Below, piece after piece: positions 25,649-34,899 of a stretch of 62,499 nucleotides of DNA (positions are counted from its first letter, which is position 1; the number at the start of each line of letters is the position of its first letter). A program made the translations under genes and the position numbers. The DNA is from Planctomycetota bacterium (lineage in GTDB: Bacteria; Planctomycetota; Phycisphaerae; Phycisphaerales; SM1A02). The stretch is taken from NCBI GenBank assembly GCA_003671055.1, contig QWPV01000001.1:9983-72481 (forward strand), written 5' to 3'. The notes beneath the pieces were generated by a model that worked only from the letters and a program-made list of their open reading frames with translations, was not told the origin of the DNA and made no database searches.

Positions 25649-27073
25649 ATGATCCATTCAATCCATATTGGAATGCAGCGATGCATCGCGCTCGCGATCG
25701 CGCTCACTGCAGGTTGCCAAACCTACACCGCGAAGCCGCTCGATCTCTCGCAACACCGAGATGCGTTTCTTTCGCGCACGCTTCAAGCACCGGATCTCAC
25801 GCAGTTTTCTGCGCAGCTCGCGGCACCGCCAACGTCTGCGCAGTCATCCTTTGATCTCACGGATGGCGTCTCGCTTGCAGAAGCCGAGTGCGTGGCGCTC
25901 GTCTTCAACGCAGAACTTCGGCGTGAGCGTCTGCAGGCGGGTGCAACGCTCGCGACTGCAGAAACCGCGGGACTCTGGACCGATCCAGTACTGGGCGTGG
26001 ACTTCACAAAGCTTCTCGACGCGAGTTCGAGCGCATGGGAAGTGTTCGGAAATATCGCGTTCACCCTGCCGCTTTCAGGACGGCTCGAACTCGAAACCGC
26101 GCGCGTCTCCACCGAACATCAAGCGCAACTCACGCGTGTGGCTGCACATGAATGGGAAACGCGCGTTGCACTTCGACAACTGTGGACTGAACGCGCGGCA
26201 ACTGCGCTTGAGTTTGATGCAACGCGTGAATTTCTTGCGCAACTTGAACTGGTGATTGGCATCGTTGACGCGATGGAGACTGCGGGCGAACTCTCGCGCA
26301 CGCAAGCGAGACTCTTTCGTGTCGAGCGTGCGGTGCAACGCAATGCATTGCTTCTGCGCGAGTCACGCCTCGCGCGCAGCAACCTTGCGCTGCGTGCACT
26401 CATGGGACTGCCGCCAAATGCGGTGCTCGCGTGCATAGACGCGCCGCTGAGTGCGAGCCTCTCGGATGCGGAGCGCCTGGCGATCGGGAGTGCAATCGAG
26501 TCGCGATTGGATGCAACGAGTCTCCGACTTCGCGCGGCGGGCATGGACTACACCGCTGCCGAGCAGTCGCTCGAAGCTGAAGTACGCGCGCAGTACCCCG
26601 ATCTCGTCATCGGTCCAGGGTTTGGCAAGCAAGACGGCGATCAACAATTCCTTCTCGGGCTCAGCGCGCCGCTTGGCATCTTCAACGGCAATCGTGCAGG
26701 GATCGCGCGCGCGACTGCCGCACGAGAAATTGCGCGTGCTGCGGCGGAAACATTGCTCGAAGATCTTGTGCACGCACTTGCGGATGCTCGCGCATCGCAC
26801 ACGAGCGCCGCGCTTCGACGAACGTCTCTCGAAACCGACATGATTCCGCTTGTCGATGCGCAGCGGGCGGACACGCGCCGCGTTGCCGAACAGGGCGAAG
26901 TCGACACGCTGCTGCTGCTCGAAAGTTTGAAGACGCAACAGAACGCCAAGATCCTCTTGATTGAAGCACTTCGCGACGAAGTGCTTGCTGAACTTCGACT
27001 CATAGAGGTCGCTGGGGAGGTCGCTATGGAGATCGCGCTACCAATCAACACTACGCAGGAGACTGACTCATGA
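25649..27073 (+). CDS. TolC/CusC-like outer-membrane efflux lipoprotein
   Basis: 474 aa. The start was chosen at an ATG 8 nt after GGAG; it gives a lipoprotein signal with lipobox ALTAGC. The long helical, Ala/Glu/Arg-rich sequence with two related halves (EAECVALVFNAELRRERLQAGATLA and the C-terminal VDAQRADTRRVAEQGEVDTLLLLESLKT) is typical of outer-membrane efflux factors. It would form the outer-membrane channel of the RND pump encoded two genes downstream. Its stop overlaps the adaptor start by 4 nt. Confidence 0.85.
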   Translation: MIHSIHIGMQRCIALAIALTAGCQTYTAKPLDLSQHRDAFLSRTLQAPDLTQFSAQLAAPPTSAQSSFDLTDGVSLAEAECVALVFNAELRRERLQAGATLATAETAGLWTDPVLGVDFTKLLDASSSAWEVFGNIAFTLPLSGRLELETARVSTEHQAQLTRVAAHEWETRVALRQLWTERAATALEFDATREFLAQLELVIGIVDAMETAGELSRTQARLFRVERAVQRNALLLRESRLARSNLALRALMGLPPNAVLACIDAPLSASLSDAERLAIGSAIESRLDATSLRLRAAGMDYTAAEQSLEAEVRAQYPDLVIGPGFGKQDGDQQFLLGLSAPLGIFNGNRAGIARATAAREIARAAAETLLEDLVHALADARASHTSAALRRTSLETDMIPLVDAQRADTRRVAEQGEVDTLLLLESLKTQQNAKILLIEALRDEVLAELRLIEVAGEVAMEIALPINTTQETDS

Positions 27074-28425
27074 GACGCAATCAATCGCCCACAACTCAAC
27101 TGCTCGCGCTCACTGTCGCACTCGCGATGCAACCACTCGTAGGTTGCGATCGCGCACCGAGCACGCCAGCCGACACGCACGCGGAATCAGAAGCACCAAC
27201 CAACCGCGTCGACATTCCCGATTCCGTGCGCAAGAATCTCGGCATCACCTTTGCAAAGGTCGAGGCACGCGATGTTGCGCAAACGCTGCGTGTGCCAGGA
27301 CGCTTCGAACTGCTTCCCACCGCGCGACGCGAAGTGCGCACACCACTCGGCGGGCGCATCGAACTTCTCGTCGCTGAGAATGAACGCGTGGAAGTAGGCA
27401 CGCCGCTCTACCGCCTCGACTCTGCAGCATGGCGCGCCCTTGCTGATGAGATTGAAGCTGGCCGCGCGCATGTTGATGCGATGGTGCCGCTTCGCGCAGC
27501 ACATGTGCTTCACGAACGATCGATCGAAGCGGAAGTCGAACTCTGGCAGGAGCGGCTGCTCCAACTCGAGGGAATTCGTGCCGCGGGCGGCGGAAGTGCG
27601 GCGCAACTCACGGAAGCGCACGCGAACCTCAATGCTCGCAAGGCTGCACTCGCTGAGACTGCCGAGCAAGACGCTGAACTCGGCTTGCAGCAACGCGTCG
27701 CGGAAGCGTCGCTCCGCTCCAAAGAGTCGCAGCGCGCCACGCTGATGAGCAGCGCTGGAATGGCATCAACAAGCGCTGCTGCAACAGATGACTGGTACGA
27801 AGTGAAGGCGGTGACCGAAGGAGTCGTCGAAAAACTCTCAACAACTCCTGGTGGGCTCGTCGAGCCGCTTGGACTCGTCATGACCATCGTGCAGCCCACA
27901 GAGATTCGCTTTCGTGCGCGTGCTTTGCAATCGGATCTTGGCAGACTTCGCGATGGACTCGCGGTTCGCATCGCACCTCCGCAAGGCGGCAGTGTTGCAC
28001 TCGATGACACGATGCGTGGAACACTTGAACTGGGGCTTTCCGCTGATCCAGACACGCGCACCATCGAGCTCTTGGTGCGCAGCGAACAACGCGCGTCATG
28101 GGCTCGCGCTGGCGTCTCGGGATATCTTGAGATCACACTTGCAGGCGGAAAGAATGAACTCGCGATTCCTCTTGCGGCCGTCATTCGTGATGGTTTGACA
28201 CCCATCATCTTCCGTCGCGATCCCAACGATCCCAACAAAGCGATCCGCATGGAAGCGGATCTAGGCGTGACGGATGGGCGCTTCGTTGTGCTCGCGAGCG
28301 GCGTGAAAGCGGGAGATGAGATTGTTGTCGATGGCAACTATCAACTCATGCTCGCGACAAGCGGCTCTACTGCGAAGGGTGGACACTTCCACTCTGATGG
28401 CACGTTTCATGAAGGGAAGGACTGA
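27070..28425 (+). CDS. RND efflux periplasmic adaptor (CusB/CzcB-like)
   Basis: 451 aa membrane-fusion protein. Lipoprotein-type signal (ALAMQPLVGC), then the conserved DSVRKNLGITFAKVEARDV, a split biotinyl-lipoyl-like domain (RREVRTPLGGRIELLVAENERVEVG and YEVKAVTEGVVEKLSTTPGGLV), a coiled-coil hairpin between them and beta-barrel segments (RTIELLVRSEQ). It links the inner-membrane pump to the outer-membrane channel. The Met-rich N-terminal copper site of CusB is not evident, so the metal cannot be assigned. The pump gene follows 5 bp later. Confidence 0.92.
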   Translation: MRRNQSPTTQLLALTVALAMQPLVGCDRAPSTPADTHAESEAPTNRVDIPDSVRKNLGITFAKVEARDVAQTLRVPGRFELLPTARREVRTPLGGRIELLVAENERVEVGTPLYRLDSAAWRALADEIEAGRAHVDAMVPLRAAHVLHERSIEAEVELWQERLLQLEGIRAAGGGSAAQLTEAHANLNARKAALAETAEQDAELGLQQRVAEASLRSKESQRATLMSSAGMASTSAAATDDWYEVKAVTEGVVEKLSTTPGGLVEPLGLVMTIVQPTEIRFRARALQSDLGRLRDGLAVRIAPPQGGSVALDDTMRGTLELGLSADPDTRTIELLVRSEQRASWARAGVSGYLEITLAGGKNELAIPLAAVIRDGLTPIIFRRDPNDPNKAIRMEADLGVTDGRFVVLASGVKAGDEIVVDGNYQLMLATSGSTAKGGHFHSDGTFHEGKD

Positions 28426-28430
28426 GTTTC

Positions 28431-31400
28431 ATGCTGTCGCAACTCATCGCCTTCTCCATCAAGCACTCAAAGTTTGTGCTCATCGCCGCAGGCTTTCTGA
28501 TTCTGCTTGCGGGACTGAAACTCAAGGACATGCCTGTCGATGTCTTCCCAGATCTCAACGCGCCCACCGTTGTCGTCATGACTGAATCGGGGGGACTTGC
28601 GGCAGATGAAGTGGAAACCTCCGTCACCTTTCCGATTGAAACCGCAGTAAACGGTTTGCCAGGAACGCGCCGCGTGCGATCGGCAAGTGCAACCGGATTG
28701 TCTATCGTGTGGGTTGAATTCGATTGGGGCACCGACATCTATCGCGCGCGGCAACTCGTCGCCGAACGACTCTCCGCAGTACGCGAGTCGCTGCCTCCTA
28801 ACGCGCATGCAGAGATCACGCCTGTCACGAGCATCACTGGCGAGATCATGTTGCTCGCGCTCTCGTCGCCGGATGCATCGCAATCGCCACTCGCGCTCCG
28901 ATCGTTTGCGGAGTTTGATCTTCGTAACGCAATTCTCGCAGTACCAGGCGTTGCGCAGGTGGTCGCAATCGGCGGAGAACTTCCGCAGTATCAAGTGGAT
29001 GTGCGGCAAGACTTGCTCGCCCTGCATGGACTCACCATCGCCGATGTCGTAGAAGCCGCTCGTGGCGCACACAGCATCGCAAGCGCGGGCTACATCGCCA
29101 ACGCGCAGAGTCAAGAGATTCCGATTCGACAAATGGCGCGGGTTGCGGGCGTACAGGACATCGAACAGACACTCGTGAAGTACGAGCAAGGCTCGGCGAT
29201 CACGATCGGCGAAGTCGCTGAGGTTCGCCTCGGTGCCGCGCCCAAGCGGGGCGCAGCATCAGATGATGGGTTGAATGCCGTCGTGGTGAGCGTGCAAAAA
29301 TCGCCAGGCACGAACACGCTCGCGCTCACGCAATCGATCGACAGCGTGCTCGATCAACTCGAGCGATCGATGCCCACTGGTATCAAGCTCAATCGCGATC
29401 CCTTCCGCGCATCGCGGTTCATCGATCGATCGATCAACAATGTTGTGCGCGTGCTTATCGAAGCAACCATCATTGTTGCGATCATTCTCATTCTCTTTCT
29501 TCTCGACATCCGTGCGACGATCATCTCGCTCACCGCTCTTCCCCTCGCACTCGCGATGGCGATCCTTGTGCTGTGGATCTTCGGGCTCAGCGTGAATGTG
29601 ATGACGCTCGGCGGACTTGCTGTCGCGATCGGCGAACTCGTCGACGATGCGATCATCGATGTCGAAAATGTGCTGCGACGCTTGCGTGAGAACGCCGCGC
29701 GCGCGCTGCATCTTCGAACGCCGGCAGAAGAAGTGATCTACACCGCGAGCAACGAGATCCGTTCGAGTGTCGTCATCGCGACGGTGATCATTTGCATCGT
29801 CTTCGTGCCACTGCTCTTCTTGGAAGGACTTGAAGGTCGATTCTTTCAGCCGCTCGGCATCGCGTACATCGTGTCGATTCTCGCTTCGCTCGCAGTTGCG
29901 CTTACCGTCACGCCCGCGCTGTGCAAGATGCTCTTCGCGAAACGGTTCGAAGCAGTTCCGAGCGGAGACACCTCCGGCAACCACGAGGGCGCACTGGTTC
30001 GTTGGCTCAAGCGCAAGTACCAGCCGTTGCTCGAAACAAGTCTCCGACGACGGGGCTGGGTCTTGGGTGGCGCGGCGGCGATGACGCTCGGCGCGCTCGC
30101 GCTCGTGTCGACCTTTGGATCATCGTTTTTGCCTGCATTCAAAGAGGGAACCTTCACGGTGTTCCTCATGGCGCCGCCGGGAACTTCACTCGCCGAGAGC
30201 GATCGACTTGCGCGGAGCGTGGAAACGCAACTCACCGAAATCAATGGTGTGCGAAGCGTCACTCGCCGCACAGGTCGTGCGGAACGCGATGAACATGCTG
30301 AGCCAGTGAGCAGTTCAGAAGTTGAAGTGACGATGGAGGACGGCACCGATCAAGACCAAGTTCGACGGGATATTGATCGCATCATCGCGAACATTCCAGG
30401 CATCACGACGATGGTTGGTCAACCGATCGAGCATCGACTCTCGCACATTCTTTCCGGCACTCCCGCCGCAGTCGCGATCAGCGTCTACGGCAAAGATCTC
30501 GGCACGCTTCGCACCGTCGCGAAGGAGATTGAAACTGCGCTGATGTCGCTTGAAGGAACGCGTGATGTCGCTGCCAACCGTGAAGTCATGATCACATCGC
30601 TGCCGATTCGCTACCGCGCGCAAGATCTTGCTGCCGTGGGCCTTTCCCCCGCGTCTGCAGCTGAGCAAGTGCAGCAAGCGCTCTACGGTGAGCGCGTTGC
30701 AGAAGTGAACGAAGGTGTGCGCCGTTATGACATCGTCGTTCGTCTCGCGCAAGAAGAGCGCGAGCGCGTCGAGCAGATCATGGACCTCCAATTGCGCGGC
30801 ATCGGCGGTGCGACTGTTCGACTGCGCGAAGTTGCGGACATCGGACCAGAGCGCACAAGTAATCTCATCTCGCGCGAAAACGCGCAACGCAAAGCGGTGA
30901 TCTCCACCAACATCGCAGAGGGCTACAACCTCGGCGATCTCGTGCGAGAAGTGCAGCTTCGCGTGGACCCCATCGTCGCGCGCGCTGGATGCACCGTGCA
31001 TTACGGCGGGCAATTTGAAGCGCAACAGTCCGCAAGCCGCACGATCTATACCATGGGTGCTGGTGTCGCTGTGGTGATGTTCATGCTGCTGCAATGGTCG
31101 ACAAAGAGCGCGCGCACTGCAGCACTCGTGATGCTCAACCTTCCACTCGCGCTCATCGGCGGCATCCTCGCGGTGTACATCACGGAGAGCCCGAGCATCG
31201 TGGGTAACACACTCGCACTCGCGCACCTTGGCAGTGCGCGCTACATCGCTCCCGTGATTTCCATCGCAAGCATGGTGGGCTTCGTGACGCTCTTTGGCAT
31301 TGCAGTGCGCAACGGCATTCTGCTTGTCAATCACTACGACCACATTGAATCTGTCGAGAAGAAACCACTCGCGACTGCGATCGTGCAAGGTTCGATGGAA

Positions 31401-31625
31401 CGGCTCGTGCCGATTCTGATGACCGCACTCACCGCTGCACTCGGGCTCGTGCCACTTGCGATGGCGAGCGGCAAACCTGGCAGCGAGTTGCTCTCGCCGC
31501 TTGCGATTGTCGTGCTCGGCGGCTTACTCTCTTCCACTGTCCTCAATCTCTTTGTCATTCCCGCGGGCTATTCGCTCGCATTCAAGTCACGTCTGCATCA
31601 ACCTTCAGAAGGAACACACTCATGA
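28431..31625 (+). CDS. Heavy-metal efflux RND pump (CusA/CzcA family)
   Basis: 1064 aa inner-membrane proton/metal antiporter with 12 helices and two large periplasmic loops. The N-terminal SIKHSKFVLIAAGFLILLAG, the loop motif KDMPVDVFPDLNAPTV and the pore-region SGKPGSELLSPLAIVVLGG are characteristic of heavy-metal RND proteins. The helix 4 motif reads GELVDDAIIDVEN rather than the DFG...DG...VEN of CzcA, so the substrate differs from, or cannot be equated with, Zn/Co/Cd. It forms a tripartite pump with the two preceding gene products. Confidence 0.95.
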   Translation: MLSQLIAFSIKHSKFVLIAAGFLILLAGLKLKDMPVDVFPDLNAPTVVVMTESGGLAADEVETSVTFPIETAVNGLPGTRRVRSASATGLSIVWVEFDWGTDIYRARQLVAERLSAVRESLPPNAHAEITPVTSITGEIMLLALSSPDASQSPLALRSFAEFDLRNAILAVPGVAQVVAIGGELPQYQVDVRQDLLALHGLTIADVVEAARGAHSIASAGYIANAQSQEIPIRQMARVAGVQDIEQTLVKYEQGSAITIGEVAEVRLGAAPKRGAASDDGLNAVVVSVQKSPGTNTLALTQSIDSVLDQLERSMPTGIKLNRDPFRASRFIDRSINNVVRVLIEATIIVAIILILFLLDIRATIISLTALPLALAMAILVLWIFGLSVNVMTLGGLAVAIGELVDDAIIDVENVLRRLRENAARALHLRTPAEEVIYTASNEIRSSVVIATVIICIVFVPLLFLEGLEGRFFQPLGIAYIVSILASLAVALTVTPALCKMLFAKRFEAVPSGDTSGNHEGALVRWLKRKYQPLLETSLRRRGWVLGGAAAMTLGALALVSTFGSSFLPAFKEGTFTVFLMAPPGTSLAESDRLARSVETQLTEINGVRSVTRRTGRAERDEHAEPVSSSEVEVTMEDGTDQDQVRRDIDRIIANIPGITTMVGQPIEHRLSHILSGTPAAVAISVYGKDLGTLRTVAKEIETALMSLEGTRDVAANREVMITSLPIRYRAQDLAAVGLSPASAAEQVQQALYGERVAEVNEGVRRYDIVVRLAQEERERVEQIMDLQLRGIGGATVRLREVADIGPERTSNLISRENAQRKAVISTNIAEGYNLGDLVREVQLRVDPIVARAGCTVHYGGQFEAQQSASRTIYTMGAGVAVVMFMLLQWSTKSARTAALVMLNLPLALIGGILAVYITESPSIVGNTLALAHLGSARYIAPVISIASMVGFVTLFGIAVRNGILLVNHYDHIESVEKKPLATAIVQGSMERLVPILMTALTAALGLVPLAMASGKPGSELLSPLAIVVLGGLLSSTVLNLFVIPAGYSLAFKSRLHQPSEGTHS

Positions 31626-32152
31626 TTCGATTCAACCAACACGTCGCTCTTCTTTCCGCACTCACTTTCTGCGCGACTGCATCGCTCTCGATGACAGGAT
31701 GCGGTGACTCAACGCCCACGAAATCCGCAGCAACAGCCTCAGCGAAAGATGATCACGCTGGACACGATCACGCTGGACACGATCACGCTGCCGACGAGAC
31801 GCACGCGGAACCTGCCGCGGAGGATGATCATGGCGCGACAACCACACTTGGCGAGCAAGCGGCTGGAGGCTTCACACTCAAAGCAAGCAGAGACGGCGAT
31901 CTCGTTGCGGGCAAGGAAGCGCCAATCGACATCGATGTGCAGGGCGCGGGCAAAGTCGCCGCGGTTCGATTCTGGATCGGTGCAGAAGATGGAGCAGGGT
32001 CAATGAAGGCGAAGGCAGAACTCGAGCACACAACGAACTGGCACACCCATGCAGAAGTCCCCAATCCGCTCCCCGCGGGCGCAAAACTTTGGGTTGAAAT
32101 CGAAGCTGAAGGCGGCGCAAAGTATGTCGTGAGCTTCGATCTGAAGAGCTGA
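31622..32152 (+). CDS. His-rich lipoprotein of the metal-efflux operon
   Basis: 176 aa. Lipoprotein signal with lipobox SMTGC, then a metal-ligand stretch made by the DNA repeat GATCACGCTGGACAC (31751-31765 and 31766-31780, partial third copy) encoding DHAGH units, and a C-terminal beta-sandwich-like domain (VAAVRFWIGAEDG, WHTHAEVPNPLPAGAKLWVEIE). Its start overlaps the pump stop by 4 nt. It is likely a periplasmic metal-binding or delivery protein for the pump; inferred from ligands and operon position. Confidence 0.8.
   Translation: MIRFNQHVALLSALTFCATASLSMTGCGDSTPTKSAATASAKDDHAGHDHAGHDHAADETHAEPAAEDDHGATTTLGEQAAGGFTLKASRDGDLVAGKEAPIDIDVQGAGKVAAVRFWIGAEDGAGSMKAKAELEHTTNWHTHAEVPNPLPAGAKLWVEIEAEGGAKYVVSFDLKS
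31751..31790 (+). repeat. 15-bp in-frame tandem repeat encoding His-rich units
   Basis: GATCACGCTGGACAC occurs twice back to back, followed by a 10-bp partial third copy. Each unit is five codons (DHAGH), so copy-number change would add or remove metal ligands without a frameshift. Confidence 0.85.
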
Positions 32153-32194
32153 CGCAGGACAGTTTGCGCCACCTCCGAGCTCGTGAGGCCCGTT

Positions 32195-32242
32195 CACCCC
32201 TTCGACACCCGCTGTATTTCGCGTGTCGAGGGGGTGATTTGC
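32195..32242 (+). terminator. Long hairpin, probable terminator of the metal-efflux operon
   Basis: A 14-bp stem pairs 32195-32208 (CACCCCTTCGACAC) with 32223-32236 (GTGTCGAGGGGGTG), with one T-G wobble and a 14-nt loop, followed by a weak ATTTG tract. It lies 43 bp after the last gene of the operon. Confidence 0.7.
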
Positions 32243-32343
32243 TAGATCTCTGGCAGATTCTCAGGAGTTTGCGAGGAAGATTGGTCGAGCGTTCCGTATA
32301 TTGGTCTTTGTCACGCGACTCGAAACCCGTTTGAGGTTCATGA

Positions 32344-33399
32344 ATGCAACGATCCGCTTTGGCTTCTTCTCTCTCCGCGTTTGGAATTGCCGCCGTTCTT
32401 CTTGGCGCATCAAGTGCTGCGCATGGTCAGAATCTTTCTGATCGCATCAAGGCCGTCGCGCAGAATCGCCAGCAAGCGGCGTCGCGTGATTCGAGCAAGA
32501 GCGCGATGCTCGGCGCTCTGCTTCGCACGCAAGTGGAAGTGAACTTCGAGAACACTCCCGCGCGCAAGGCATTCGAATATCTCCAAACTGCGATGGGCGT
32601 GAATTTGTTGGTGCGCTACGCAGGTGAAGGTGGCGACATCGGCATCGACGCTGATCAAGAAATCGATCTTGAGATTACGAAAATCGACGCACTCGGCGCG
32701 ATCGAACGACTCTGCGAAATCCTCGGCGCTGAAGAATCTTGCACGTGGCAATTGCGCGACGGCTTCATCGAGATCGGACCAAAGGAACGACTCGCTGCGC
32801 CATCCGCGCGCTACATCAAGATGTATCCGATTCAGGACCTGCTGTTTGAACCGCCAAGCTTCAACAACGCTCCTGACTTCAATCTCGGCGCAGCGATGAG
32901 CCAAGGTGGTTCAGGCAGCGGCGGTGGCGGTAGTGGTGGCGGCGGAAGCGGCGGCGGTGGCGGCGGCTTCGGTGGCGGTGGCGGCGGTGGCGGCGGAATG
33001 GGTGGCGGCGGTGGCGGAAGTGGTGGCGGCGGCGGCGGTCTCATCGGAGATCCCGGCGAAGATCCCGAGCAAAAGACAAAGGAAGAACTCGCCACGCAAA
33101 TCATGACGCTTATCAAGGAACTCGTCGAACCAGAAGGCTGGATCGACAACGGCGGTAGTTGGTCGACGATGCAACTCTACGAAGGTGTGCTCATCATTCG
33201 CGCGCCTGATTTCGTGCACCGTCAGATCGATGGCTACCCCTTCGCGCCGACGGGCGCATCTGCAGTTTCGGTCAGCACCGCGGAGAGCCGCTACGTGACA
33301 TTCACGCCGAAGATTTCGTTCGCGGAGAATCTCAAGTTCCGCGATGTTCCAGTGCAAGGCGCTGTGGGCGGCAACGGAACCACCGGCGGAACTCCGTAA
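32344..33399 (+). CDS. Secreted glycine-rich protein with secretin-like N-terminal domain
   Basis: 351 aa. Signal peptide (LASSLSAFGIAAVLLGASSAAHG). Residues 60-150 resemble the short N-terminal STN/secretin-type domain (VNFENTPARKAFEYLQTAMGVNLLV, IERLCEILG, IKMYPIQDLL). Residues about 185-238 are almost pure Gly with scattered Ser, Phe and Met, then a mixed domain (LIKELVEPEGWIDNGGSWSTMQLYEGVLIIRAPDFVHRQI) like the strand pair found in type II/IV secretin modules. The pore-forming beta domain is missing. Role unknown; possibly a pilotin- or secretin-like scaffold. Confidence 0.7.
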   Translation: MQRSALASSLSAFGIAAVLLGASSAAHGQNLSDRIKAVAQNRQQAASRDSSKSAMLGALLRTQVEVNFENTPARKAFEYLQTAMGVNLLVRYAGEGGDIGIDADQEIDLEITKIDALGAIERLCEILGAEESCTWQLRDGFIEIGPKERLAAPSARYIKMYPIQDLLFEPPSFNNAPDFNLGAAMSQGGSGSGGGGSGGGGSGGGGGGFGGGGGGGGGMGGGGGGSGGGGGGLIGDPGEDPEQKTKEELATQIMTLIKELVEPEGWIDNGGSWSTMQLYEGVLIIRAPDFVHRQIDGYPFAPTGASAVSVSTAESRYVTFTPKISFAENLKFRDVPVQGAVGGNGTTGGTP

Positions 33400-33436
33400 G
33401 ACTTCGCAAACATTCGATGAATCACGCGCGCTCTTC

Positions 33437-33464
33437 CGCGCTCCTCAAGGAGCGCGCGTTTTTT
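33437..33464 (+). terminator. Rho-independent terminator
   Basis: CGCGCTCC / GGAGCGCG (8 bp) with TCAA loop, followed by CGTTTTTT. It terminates the glycine-rich protein gene. Confidence 0.9.
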
Positions 33465-33522
33465 GTGGCATGATCGAACAAAGTGTCGCGCGGCTCCGGA
33501 GTTACCCTGCCCTGCTTCTGCA

Positions 33523-34899
33523 ATGGTGACCGCTGCTCCATCAAGTTCAACATGCGTGCCGCGTCCTCCCACGAGATTGCGCAAAGATCTTCATGCGTGC
33601 ACCGGTGACGGACTCACCTACTCCGTCATGTTCGGCACGGGCGAAACGTTCTTCGCTGCGTTCGCACTCGCGCTGGGATTCAGCGATGTCGTGAGCGGAC
33701 TCGTCGTCGCGCTTCCCCCGCTTGCTGGCGCGATTCTGCAACTCGGCTCTCCTTGGGCGGTGCGAAAAGTCCAAAGCCCACAGCGATGGATCATCCTCTG
33801 CGCAACGGTGCAAGCGCTCTCGTTTGTTCCGCTGATCGTGGGCGCAGTGCTCGGCGAACTTCCTGTTGGGATCTTGTTCTTCGTCGCGTGCCTCTACTGG
33901 ACCGTCAACCTTGGCGCCGCTGCACCGTGGAACACATGGGTTGGATTAATCTTCCCCGAACGTATTCGCGCGCGCTATTTCAGTTGGCGCAATCGTTGGT
34001 GCCAAGCATCGATCTTCGCGGGACTCATGGGAGCGGGCGCGATTCTCACGCCTCTAGAGAAGCACGGCCACGCGCTCTGGGCGTTCGCGATCATCTTCAC
34101 TGTTGCAGCACTCGCGCGCGCGTCGAGCATCTACTACTTGAAGCGGCAAGCGGATCCGCCCAACTTCCCCACTGCCACGCAGCCAATCAAACTGCATCAT
34201 GTAGCGACGAAGTTCGGACGTCGGCCAGATGCAACGCTCATCGCATTTCTCATCGTCATGCAACTCGGCGTGCAAGTCGGACAGCCCTACCTCAATCCGT
34301 TCATGCTCTCGGAGCTCGCGCTCGGACCGAGTTGGTATCTCGCGCTCATTGCAACCGGTTTCGCGGCGAAGGCTGCGACATTTCCGCTGTGGGGATGGTG
34401 TGCTGACAAACTCGGCGCGCGGCGCGTGCTGGTGGCGAGCGCTGTGGGTGTCGCGTTACTGGCGTTGCCCTGGCTCTTTATTCGCGACCCATGGCTCCTG
34501 CTCGCAACGCAAGTGTTCGCAGGCGCAGTGTGGGGCGCGTATGAACTCTGCACATTCCTCCTTCTGCTTGAGACGATTCCCGCTGAGCGCCGCACTGCTG
34601 CGATGAGCGGCTTCTACTTGCTCAACGCAATCGCGATGGTGGCTGGCGGATTGCTCGGCGCGTATTTTCTCTCGCGCGAGAATTCTGCCAATGGATACGC
34701 GACGGTCTTCACGCTCTCGACTGCACTTCGCATGAGTGCGCTCCTCATCATCCCGTTCATCCATGCTGAAGTGCTCCATCCGTTCCGCATCATTCTTGCG
34801 CCATTCGGTGGACGCATGGGCGTTGGCGGCGTGATGGCGCCTGTGCTGTCAGCAATGTCGGAGGATCCTGTGAACGAGAAGGAGCCACCATCAAATTGA
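33523..34899 (+). CDS. MFS transporter
   Basis: 458 aa from the ATG at MVTAAPSSST; upstream in-frame codons run through the previous terminator. About 12 helices; clear ones include GFSDVVSGLVVALPPLAGAI and WLLLATQVFAGAVWGAYELC. The inter-helix element WGWCADKLGARRVLV is a variant of the MFS GxxxDRxGRR motif. The substrate is unknown. Its stop shares one base with the start of the glycosyltransferase gene (TGATG). Confidence 0.85.
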   Translation: MVTAAPSSSTCVPRPPTRLRKDLHACTGDGLTYSVMFGTGETFFAAFALALGFSDVVSGLVVALPPLAGAILQLGSPWAVRKVQSPQRWIILCATVQALSFVPLIVGAVLGELPVGILFFVACLYWTVNLGAAAPWNTWVGLIFPERIRARYFSWRNRWCQASIFAGLMGAGAILTPLEKHGHALWAFAIIFTVAALARASSIYYLKRQADPPNFPTATQPIKLHHVATKFGRRPDATLIAFLIVMQLGVQVGQPYLNPFMLSELALGPSWYLALIATGFAAKAATFPLWGWCADKLGARRVLVASAVGVALLALPWLFIRDPWLLLATQVFAGAVWGAYELCTFLLLLETIPAERRTAAMSGFYLLNAIAMVAGGLLGAYFLSRENSANGYATVFTLSTALRMSALLIIPFIHAEVLHPFRIILAPFGGRMGVGGVMAPVLSAMSEDPVNEKEPPSN

